From assembly GCA_049964535.1 (NCBI GenBank), contig JBMFXG010000169.1, forward strand, positions 1-5,700: a DNA stretch of 5,700 nt, read 5' to 3'. Positions 1 to 5,351 of this stretch are shown here, piece by piece. Below the pieces are notes generated by a model. That model was not told where the DNA came from, did no database searches, and was given only the letters and a program-made list of their open reading frames with translations. Made by a program: the position numbers and the translations under genes. This DNA is from JAJYZP01 sp049964535. GTDB taxonomy: Bacteria; Actinomycetota; Acidimicrobiia; Acidimicrobiales; Acidimicrobiaceae. Position 1 is the stretch's first letter, and every line of letters begins with the position of its first letter.

Positions 1-16
1 AGGCTAGCTCGAGGAT

Positions 17-36
17 GATCCCGCTGTGCTGGGATC
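17..36. other. Short perfect inverted repeat upstream of bpa
   Basis: GATCCC (17-22) and GGGATC (31-36) form a perfect 6-bp stem around an 8-nt loop. No T-run follows on either strand, so it is not a typical intrinsic terminator. It sits about 50 bp upstream of bpa and just after a stop codon at 16-18 in one plus frame, so it may lie at the end of a gene cut off by the window edge. Nothing else is recognisable in positions 1-72. Confidence 0.3.
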
Positions 37-76
37 GATAACTTTGGACGACCTTGCGCAGTCTCAAGTAATAGAG

Positions 77-81
77 AGGAG
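77..81 (+). promoter_or_regulatory. Ribosome binding site of bpa
   Basis: AGGAG lies 6 nt before a GTG codon at 88 within a purine-rich stretch (73-84). This supports the GTG start of bpa, since no ATG or other initiator with comparable spacing precedes the conserved domain. Confidence 0.75.
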
Positions 82-87
82 AAGAAC

Positions 88-570
88 GTGAGTAGCGAAG
101 ACCGAGAGGAGCTCGTCGACGTCGTGGGAGAGGTCGACGACACGGCCAAGGAGGCTGACGGAGCGGAGTTCATTTCGTCGCCATCGAAGGTGCTGAGAAT
201 CGGTTCCATGGTCAAAACCTTGCTCGAGGAGGCCAAGAGCACCTCGCTTGATGAGGCGAGCAGGTCTCGATTGCGTGGCATCTATCAGTCGGCTATTGAA
301 GAGCTCTCTGGCGGTATGTCGGCGGAGTTAGCTGAAGAGCTTCAAGGATTCTCACTGCCCTTCGATGATGACTCCGTTCCCTCTGAGGCAGAGCTACGCA
401 TCGCCCAAGCTCAACTAGTCGGTTGGCTTGAGGGACTTTTTCATGGAATTCAAGCGACGCTCTACGCACAGCAGATGGCGGCTCGTTCTCAGCTCGAGGA
501 GATGCGAGGGCGAGAGCTTCCTCAGCGCAGTGTGGTAGGCAATCCGCCCGGAGGAGGTAACTACCTATGA
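88..570 (+). CDS. bpa: Bacterial proteasome activator Bpa/PafE
   Basis: This is an ATP-independent activator of the actinobacterial 20S proteasome (DUF2587 family). Known members form a dodecameric ring that docks on the proteasome alpha-ring through a C-terminal GQYL tail and admits unfolded or damaged substrates. Here residues 32-66 (PSKVLRIGSMVKTLLEE, then LDEASRSRLR) and 99-138 (SEAELRIAQAQLVGWLEGLFHGIQ split across the helices) closely match what I remember of Mycobacterium tuberculosis Rv3780. The acidic N-terminus (1-30) is variable and probably disordered. The protein ends in GGGNYL, so the docking tail is GNYL instead of the usual GQYL, keeping the essential Tyr-Leu. The 160 residues compare with about 174 in M. 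tuberculosis. The GTG start has a good ribosome binding site. The stop codon overlaps the rpiB start, suggesting co-transcription. The family assignment is very secure; the proteasome genes themselves are not in view. Confidence 0.95.
   Translation: MSSEDREELVDVVGEVDDTAKEADGAEFISSPSKVLRIGSMVKTLLEEAKSTSLDEASRSRLRGIYQSAIEELSGGMSAELAEELQGFSLPFDDDSVPSEAELRIAQAQLVGWLEGLFHGIQATLYAQQMAARSQLEEMRGRELPQRSVVGNPPGGGNYL
550..557 (+). promoter_or_regulatory. Ribosome binding site of rpiB inside the bpa tail codons
   Basis: GGAGGAGG lies 9 nt before the rpiB ATG at 567. The same bases encode Gly155-Gly156 and the start of Gly157 in the flexible Gly-Gly-Gly spacer just before the Asn-Tyr-Leu docking tail of Bpa, so one stretch serves both roles. 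Confidence 0.75.
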
Positions 571-1076
571 CATCGTCTCAAGCCGAGGTAGATCCTCTGA
601 CGATCGCTTTGGGCTGTGACCATGCGGGTTACTCCATGAAGCAGCTCTTGAAAGAGCATCTGGGTAGTCTGGGCTACACGCTCTTGGACTTCGGTACGTT
701 CTCCGAGGAGCCGACGGACTATCCGCTCTACTGTGCTCCGGCCGCAGAGGCCGTTGCCAAAGGTGCGGCCAACCTCGGGATCGTGATCGGTGGTTCCGGC
801 CAAGGTGAACAGATCGTTGCGAACAAGGTCCACGGCATTCGAGCGGCGCTGTGCTACAACGAACTCTCGGCGCAGCTCGCTCGGCGTCACAATAATGCGA
901 ATGTGCTAGCGCTCGGAGCGAGACTTCTCGGTGTCGAGCTAGCGATCTCGATTACTGACGCTTTCCTCGCAGCTGCGTACGAGGGCGGTCGCCACGATCG
1001 ACGCTTGGAGCTCATTCGTGAGGTTGAAGAAGGTGCGTCGCTCCTCTTGGAAGAGCCCAAACTTCAAGGTTTGTAG
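567..1076 (+). CDS. rpiB: Ribose-5-phosphate isomerase B (RpiB/LacAB family)
   Basis: It interconverts ribose 5-phosphate and ribulose 5-phosphate in the cytosolic non-oxidative pentose phosphate pathway. Visible family marks are the N-terminal strand with CDHAG (17-21), the anion-hole and catalytic loop GGSGQGEQIVANK (75-87), and RRHNNANVLALGAR (106-119). Glu81 in the loop corresponds to the catalytic base used by the M. tuberculosis type of enzyme, in place of the cysteine of the E. coli type. GRHDRR (141-146) provides the C-terminal phosphate-binding basic residues. The length of 169 residues is slightly above the usual 150-160. The ATG start overlaps the bpa stop as ATGA and has its own strong ribosome binding site, so translational coupling is likely. 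The 3' end overlaps the convergent methyltransferase gene by 13 bp. Sugar-phosphate isomerases of the LacA/LacB type are the only serious alternative, and the loop sequence argues for RpiB. Confidence 0.93.
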   Translation: MTSSQAEVDPLTIALGCDHAGYSMKQLLKEHLGSLGYTLLDFGTFSEEPTDYPLYCAPAAEAVAKGAANLGIVIGGSGQGEQIVANKVHGIRAALCYNELSAQLARRHNNANVLALGARLLGVELAISITDAFLAAAYEGGRHDRRLELIREVEEGASLLLEEPKLQGL

Positions 1077-1783
1077 GCCTGTGCGATCGAGGCCTCGGCG
1101 ATGAGTGGTGATATCTCCACTTGCTCGAATCCGGCCTCGGTGAGGTAGCGGCGCCACGTGTCCGCAGAGACCGGTTTCTCTTGAATGCGGAGCGTGAAGC
1201 GGGCTGCATTCTTTGCAATTCGCCACCACCCACCGGGGCCGAGCTTCGCAAGCTTCAGTACCTTCTCGGCGATGATTTGACGGTCCTGGGCGGTTGCTCC
1301 GCGTCCAAACATCATGTCACCAATGATCAGAGTTCCCCCAGGTCGAAGCCAGGTGTAGCAGGCCTTAATCACGGAGGCCTTGTCGACATCTGCGAGGTGG
1401 TGGAGTACGTAGTTTGAGACGATCAGGTCGATCGAGGCTTCAGGGAACTGGAGCTTCTCCAGTGACTCACAGACCGTCTCGACGTTAGAGAGGTTCAAGG
1501 CACGTGCCTTCGTGGTGAGGATCTCGAGCATTGTGGGTGCTATGTCGACGGCGATCACCTTTTTTGCGTGCGCCGCCAACGGAAGAGCCAGCTGTCCGGA
1601 TCCCGCTCCAAGATCGACGGCCACGTCGAAGGTGGTCTTCGATGCTCGTTCAACGATAGCCGCAACCACAGAGTCAAGTCCCGGATTCGGGGTCTCCTCC
1701 CAGCTCTGTGCCCTTTTGGTCCAGACAATGCGTTGTAGCGTGGTTCCGGCTTTTCGTCGTTGACTCTGCATTTGCGAAAGCAT
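1064..1783 (-). CDS. Class I SAM-dependent methyltransferase
   Basis: A Rossmann-fold methyltransferase of the Methyltransf_11/UbiE-like type. Motif I AVDLGAGSG (55-63) binds SAM. VIAVDIA (76-82) ends strand 2 with the ribose-binding acidic residue Asp80. IDLIVSNYVLHHL (118-130) is the motif IV region, and LRPGGTLII (146-154) is the post-motif strand. Residues 157-210 form a helical, basic insert that probably shapes the substrate site. The methyl acceptor cannot be read from the sequence. The length of 239 residues is normal. ATG at 1781-1783 gives the longest form, and Met5 (1769-1771) is an alternative. Neither has a clear Shine-Dalgarno, which would fit a leaderless transcript, common in actinobacteria; a CATAGT sequence ending 8 nt before the first ATG could be its -10 element (weak). 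It is transcribed convergently to rpiB, overlapping it by 13 bp, and divergently from the hydrolase. Confidence 0.88.
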   Translation of the reverse strand: MLSQMQSQRRKAGTTLQRIVWTKRAQSWEETPNPGLDSVVAAIVERASKTTFDVAVDLGAGSGQLALPLAAHAKKVIAVDIAPTMLEILTTKARALNLSNVETVCESLEKLQFPEASIDLIVSNYVLHHLADVDKASVIKACYTWLRPGGTLIIGDMMFGRGATAQDRQIIAEKVLKLAKLGPGGWWRIAKNAARFTLRIQEKPVSADTWRRYLTEAGFEQVEISPLIAEASIAQAYKP

Positions 1784-1923
1784 AGCCGAACACTATGAGG
1801 CTGAACGGATTGCAGAGCGAGTCGGGTCGGGGCAAAAGAGTAGGAACGCAGAGACCTGAGAAGGAAGCGGGTGGTGCGTCACGGGCACGGACGAGAGGGA
1901 ACACTAGGGTAGGTGCAGTTGTC

Positions 1924-1996
1924 AGAGGGAAGGTAACGTATGGCGACCGTGGTTGGCTGTTGTGGGCAGGATCGGTGGGTTCAAGGTGCTTCGTAA
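1924..1996 (+). other. Strong SD plus ATG opening an 18-codon ORF, out of frame with the hydrolase
   Basis: AGAGGGAAGG (1924-1933) is a good Shine-Dalgarno 6 nt before ATG at 1940-1942. That ATG opens only 18 codons (MATVVGCCGQDRWVQGAS) and stops at TAA 1994-1996. It overlaps the start region of the hydrolase, which reads in another frame. Possible explanations are a leader peptide coupled to the hydrolase, or the original hydrolase start displaced by a 1-nt insertion. Removing one G near 1955 would give MATVVAVVGRIGG continuous with the hydrolase. Confidence 0.4.
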
Positions 1997-3086
1997 GATC
2001 GTGGCCCCAGTCGTGCTCGCATTGGCGGTCGGCGGTAGTTTTGCCTACTTCCTCTCTAACTCGTCTCGTAGCACAAGCGCTACCTCGGTGACGAGAGCCC
2101 AGAGACCCGCCCATCCAAAGGGAAGCAGTAAACCAACTACTACGACCACGACGTCGACAACGCAGCCGCAAGCTCAGACGATCTCCGGGGTAGGGGAGCT
2201 ACAAGTTCCGGTGGTCGAACCTGGCAGACTGATGTGTCCTCCAGGTTTTCCCTGTGCTGAGCGGACCTATACTCTGCAGGTCTACTATCCTTCGACCACC
2301 GTGACTGGCGGAACTCCGGTGGCCGGCGCACCGCTTGCTCGACCGATCAATCCGTATCCGGTCATCGTCTTTGGCGAAGGTTTCAACGTGATGCCGGCGA
2401 CCTATCTTCCGCTCCTGGCTTCTTGGGTTTCGGCCGGGTACGTCGTAGCTTCACCGATCTTTCCGCTGACCTCCGCAGAGGGTCTGGCTCACTACGGCGT
2501 GAATCTCAACAACGTCGAACTCGCCGACCACTACGAGGATGACTTGACGAACGAACCCGGCGATCTCTCGGCTGCAATTACCGAGATGGCGACCTTGGCG
2601 AGCACCTCTACAAGTCCGCTTTCGGGGGAGATCGACCCAAACGATGTAGCAGTGGCAGGACAGAGCGATGGGGCGGATGCCGCTCTGGCTCTGGCGGCGA
2701 ATACCTGCTGTGTTGACTCTCGAGTGAAGGCAGCTCTCATTCTGTCGGGAGCCGAGTTTCCCGGTTATCAGGGTCAGTACTTCTCGACCCCAGCGATCCC
2801 GCTCTTGGTGACCCAGGGAAGTGCGGACACCGTGAACGCTCCGTATCTCTCGAGCCAGATCTACTCTCTTGCCCCGGCGCCGAAGGCCTACCTCACGCTC
2901 ATCGGAGCCGACCATCTTGCGCCCTATACCGCACTCGACCCCTATGAGTCGGTGGTTGCCAAGGTTACGACGGATTTCCTCAATGCCTATCTGAAAGGTT
3001 CTCAAACTTCGCTCGGTCAGATGACGGCCGATGGAACGGTGAGTGGAGTTGCGCAACTCGTGTCCGACCTCCCGAGTTCTGGATGA
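1953..3086 (+). CDS. Membrane-anchored or secreted alpha/beta hydrolase
   Basis: This appears to be an extracytoplasmic serine hydrolase (esterase/lipase-like, dienelactone-hydrolase or PAF-acetylhydrolase type). Residues 11-16 are basic, then a hydrophobic segment (about 16-35) acts as an uncleaved anchor or signal peptide with no lipobox. A Ser/Thr/Pro-rich linker (about 36-76, with a run of six Thr) leads to the domain. The putative oxyanion strand is VIVFGEGFN (137-145). The nucleophile elbow is GQSDGA with Ser238, the acid is Asp292 in GSADTV, and the base is His321 in GADHLAPY, so the triad is complete and correctly ordered. CPPGFPC (95-101) and a Cys252-Cys253 pair could form disulfides outside the cell. 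The substrate is unknown. The start is uncertain: TTG 1953 gives 377 residues without a ribosome binding site, while GTG 1986, after a weak GGTGGG, gives 366 residues starting just before the basic n-region. The strong SD/ATG at 1940 is out of frame. Confidence 0.82.
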   Translation: MAVVGRIGGFKVLRKIVAPVVLALAVGGSFAYFLSNSSRSTSATSVTRAQRPAHPKGSSKPTTTTTTSTTQPQAQTISGVGELQVPVVEPGRLMCPPGFPCAERTYTLQVYYPSTTVTGGTPVAGAPLARPINPYPVIVFGEGFNVMPATYLPLLASWVSAGYVVASPIFPLTSAEGLAHYGVNLNNVELADHYEDDLTNEPGDLSAAITEMATLASTSTSPLSGEIDPNDVAVAGQSDGADAALALAANTCCVDSRVKAALILSGAEFPGYQGQYFSTPAIPLLVTQGSADTVNAPYLSSQIYSLAPAPKAYLTLIGADHLAPYTALDPYESVVAKVTTDFLNAYLKGSQTSLGQMTADGTVSGVAQLVSDLPSSG

Positions 3087-3295
3087 GAGCGGCTCTCGTT
3101 AGAAGGCGCTGGTATTGAGCACGATCACGATAGAGCACAGCACACCATCGACCGAGCTTGCTGGATTGGGCCGCCGCCCTCGGAGCTTGGGCCGGTAGTG
3201 TTGGGCGCAGGCCCCGAGGTCGTTGTGCCTTATTCACGGCGGCATACGCCTCTGTCTGGGTTGCCTAGCCCGCATAGCGATTGTGGGTAGTAGAG
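3087..3295. other. Intergenic region between hydrolase and amidase genes
   Basis: About 200 bp with no convincing coding frame and no recognisable tRNA or small RNA. It contains a short GC-rich inverted repeat GGGC-CGCC-GCCC (about 3168-3179) with no T-run behind it, so a terminator for the hydrolase cannot be asserted. I see no good -35/-10 pair for the amidase. Confidence 0.4.
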
Positions 3296-4501
3296 ATGAA
3301 AGGGCTGGTCTCGATGACGTTAGAGGGCGATTGGGCGGTTGAGCGCTACAGTGCTTCGGGGAGCGGGCCCCGGGTTGGGGTAAAAGATATCATCGATCTC
3401 GCTGGTCGGGTCACTGGAGTTGGCTCCAAGCTCGTAGCGTCTCGAGCTCTTCCGGCCGAGCGAGATGCTCCGATCATCTCGCAGATTCGTGAACGAGGGG
3501 GACTTGTGGTAGCGAAGTGTACGCTCGTTGAACTTGCGTACGGATCGCAAGGGATCAACCCGTTCTATGGGACTCCACGCAACCCAATCGCACCTGATCT
3601 CGTGCCAGGAGGGTCCTCGAGCGGCTCCGCTGTTGGCGTCTGTAGTGACGAGCTTGACTGGGCGATCGGTACCGACACTGGAGGGTCGGTGCGTATCCCT
3701 GCAGCGTGCTGTGGCATCTATGGTTTGAAGACCTCTGTGGGTCGGGTATCGACCGAAGGAGTATGGCCCCTTGCGCCCTCTCTCGATACCGTCGGACCGC
3801 TTGCGGCCTCGCTTGAAGATCTATCGGTTGGATTAGCTCTTCTGCTTGAAAGTACGAGCCGCTCGGAGGATCGTTCGCACTCGATAGCGTGGCGAGTTCG
3901 AACTGCGTCTTCGAGCTTCCTTGAAGAGGCGATCGATGCAACCTTGAAGGCGGCGTCGCTCTTGGCTCCGGAGCTGAGCCCTGTGCTCGATCTCGGGGAA
4001 CTCTGGTCGATGGGAACCAGGGTGATGAACTATGAAGCTTGGCGCCACGATAGTTACCTCTTGGCCGAAGCACATCGCATGGATCCCCAGGTGGCCAAAC
4101 GCCTACGAGGTGCTTCATCGGTTAGTGCCATGGAGGTTGAGGAGGCCCGATGGTATCGACGACGCATTCGTCGTGTCCTTGATGAGATACTTGCTCAGGA
4201 CGCAGTTCTCGCCTTGTCCACGATACCGTTTGCGATTCCGACGTTCGCACAGGCCTACGATCGGTGGTTGAATGTTAATACGTTGCCGTTCAACTTCCTT
4301 GGTTATCCTGCCTTGGTGATGCCTATCCCGCTACGGTTCCTGGCTGAGGTCGGGGTAGTGCGCAGCGCCGCCGATCTCGGTCAAGGCTTAGGGGCAAATG
4401 GGGCAGAGGTGCCTCCATCTCTACAACTCGTTGGTGCAATGGGCAGCGAGGAGAGACTGCTCGCTACGGCTCGCAGGCTGAATGCAGTGGTGGCGCCGTA
4501 G
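3296..4501 (+). CDS. Amidase signature (AS) family amidohydrolase
   Basis: A cytosolic AS-family amidase that hydrolyses a carboxamide to acid and ammonia. The family's Ser-cisSer-Lys triad is complete. Numbered from the TTG at 3281, Lys35 lies in GVKDIID, the cis-serine is Ser112 in PGGSSSGSA (109-117), and the nucleophile is Ser136 in GTDTGGSVRIPAA (130-142). The 24-residue spacing between the two serines equals that in mammalian FAAH. YGTPRNP (96-102) and GLKTSVGRVS (148-157) are further family marks. About 400 residues is shorter than the usual 450-490, resembling compact AS enzymes such as plant AMI1-type indoleacetamide hydrolases; the substrate cannot be inferred. GatA is unlikely because of the length and the absence of gatB or gatC nearby. 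I prefer ATG 3296. ATG 3314, with AGGG 9 nt upstream, and TTG 3281 are alternatives. The gene stands alone downstream of the hydrolase, on the same strand. Confidence 0.88.
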   Translation: MKGLVSMTLEGDWAVERYSASGSGPRVGVKDIIDLAGRVTGVGSKLVASRALPAERDAPIISQIRERGGLVVAKCTLVELAYGSQGINPFYGTPRNPIAPDLVPGGSSSGSAVGVCSDELDWAIGTDTGGSVRIPAACCGIYGLKTSVGRVSTEGVWPLAPSLDTVGPLAASLEDLSVGLALLLESTSRSEDRSHSIAWRVRTASSSFLEEAIDATLKAASLLAPELSPVLDLGELWSMGTRVMNYEAWRHDSYLLAEAHRMDPQVAKRLRGASSVSAMEVEEARWYRRRIRRVLDEILAQDAVLALSTIPFAIPTFAQAYDRWLNVNTLPFNFLGYPALVMPIPLRFLAEVGVVRSAADLGQGLGANGAEVPPSLQLVGAMGSEERLLATARRLNAVVAP

Positions 4502-4516
4502 CGGCACCGTCCTGCT

Positions 4517-4537
4517 AATCACTCAGAGTCCGTGATT
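4517..4537. other. Inverted repeat downstream of the amidase gene
   Basis: AATCAC (4517-4522) and GTGATT (4532-4537) form a perfect 6-bp stem with a 9-nt loop, 15 bp after the amidase stop. No T-run follows, so it is at most a weak transcription end or processing hairpin. Confidence 0.3.
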
Positions 4538-4836
4538 CGCTGCCGGGCGGTCGAGGCCACTTGGTAAGTTAGAACTTCTGACCAGCGTTTCGACTTCTTT
4601 GGAAGAACACGACCGACGGCGGGAGACTCACGGCTGGGGTCGACACAGAGACTGATGCCTTTATCGACAATGTTCTGTAGGCATCGGTACAGAGTGCGTC
4701 CGTTATGGAAGAAAGTGACGCCGAAGCAGACCTCTGTGGCGAAGAAGCAAAATTCGTCTCGTGGTTTTCGTACTCTCGACGGGTCGGGCTCTCTGCGAAA
4801 CTTGCCTGGTACTTGAGCCAACGGAACGAGGTGCAT
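4519..4836 (-). CDS. Doubtful hypothetical ORF
   Basis: An open frame of 105 codons starting at ATG 4834-4836, with no Shine-Dalgarno in front (the upstream bases read CGCCTTTA). The predicted protein is basic, begins MHLVPLAQVPGKFRREP and contains FFATEVCFGVTFFHNGRTLYRCLQ split around residues 31-54. I recognise no domain, signal peptide or membrane span. It lies beside the IS and converges on the amidase gene. It may be a chance frame or a remnant, and is listed only because it is the most protein-like frame in this part. Confidence 0.18.
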   Translation of the reverse strand: MHLVPLAQVPGKFRREPDPSRVRKPRDEFCFFATEVCFGVTFFHNGRTLYRCLQNIVDKGISLCVDPSRESPAVGRVLPKKSKRWSEVLTYQVASTARQRITDSE

Positions 4837-4850
4837 TAAAGGCGTGATGG

Positions 4851-4878
4851 AGGTCTTGAGACGAGGGTTCTCAGACCT
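4851..4878. repeat. Bulged 10-bp stem-loop
   Basis: AGGTC-T-TGAGA (4851-4861) pairs with TCTCA-GACCT (4869-4878), giving 10 bp with a single bulged T and a 7-nt loop CGAGGGT. Neither side has a following T-run, so a classic intrinsic terminator is unlikely. It contains TTGAGAC (4856-4862), which recurs in the same orientation at the likely IS end (5346-5352). The role is unknown. Confidence 0.5.
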
Positions 4879-5334
4879 TGGTAGCTCCTGCGGAGATTGT
4901 AAGCCCGCTCGTCAATCCGATGCGATACGTCATCACAGTGGCGCAGTCATTTGAGGAAAGGCAGGCCCAGCGGTCAAATCCTGGGAGAACGTGGTGGTCA
5001 AGGGGTCGGTGGCGGATAGAGGGTGGGCCTTGGGGTGCTCCTACGGCCGGGCAACTCGAGATCTCACGTTTCGTGATCGAATTCGATTGCTCGTATCGTT
5101 GAGGCTGATTTTGACCTTGATGCAAAGAAGTTCTCCTGTGGTGGAGTCTGCTCGTGCAGACTAGCGACCACCGGTCTCGATCTTCGTTGCTGAGAACCGA
5201 GCCGGAGATAGTTGGCTTCACTTGGTAGCAGACTGCTTGACCTTGTCGTCTTCGACGGAGTTGGAGGATTCGGCGGAAGGGAGACCTTGGGTTGATGGAG
5301 GGTTTGTTGTTGTCAACGGACATGCAACGGCACA

Positions 5335-5351
5335 TCTCAAGCTTTTTGAGA
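5335..5351. repeat. Perfect inverted repeat at the IS boundary
   Basis: TCTCAA (5335-5340) and TTGAGA (5346-5351) form a 6-bp stem around GCTTT. The right arm overlaps the probable terminal bases of the insertion sequence. On the minus strand it follows the transposase stop by 9 bp and could act as a short terminator-like hairpin. Confidence 0.4.

Larger units (their letters stand above)
4502..5346. other. Gene-poor segment between amidase gene and IS
   Basis: About 845 bp with no recognisable gene. The reading frames on both strands (longest are minus 4519-4836 and minus 4871-5335) are rich in Arg, Ser, Pro, Cys and His in an unstructured way, match no family I know, and lack ribosome binding sites. 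In the plus strand, a frame open from 5165 to the stop near 5370 looks somewhat protein-like (segment VDGGFVVVNGHATAHLKLFE), but it has no start and runs into the IS end. The segment could be decayed coding DNA or accessory DNA that arrived with the mobile element. Confidence 0.45.

Noticed and set aside
44..72. Possible promoter TTGGAC - 17 bp - AGTAAT before bpa
   Set aside because: The -10 match is only moderate, and the implied start site (about 79) would fall within the bpa ribosome binding site.
1795..2091. Plus-strand open frame of 98 codons in the divergent intergenic region
   Set aside because: Arg/Gly-rich shadow that overlaps the hydrolase start region in another frame, with no ribosome binding site and no family resemblance.
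2137..2166. Repetitive ACN/ACG stretch as a microsatellite or CRISPR-like repeat
   Set aside because: It encodes the Thr-rich linker of the hydrolase in frame; there are no spacers or regular repeats.
3555..4118. Long minus-strand open frame under the amidase gene
   Set aside because: It lies wholly opposite the amidase gene, whose catalytic motifs are intact; the translation is Arg/Ser/Pro-rich noise.
4871..5335. Minus-strand open frame of 154 codons
   Set aside because: Its composition is low-information (Arg, Ser, His, Pro, Gln rich), it has no ribosome binding site and no recognisable domain; it is likely a chance frame.
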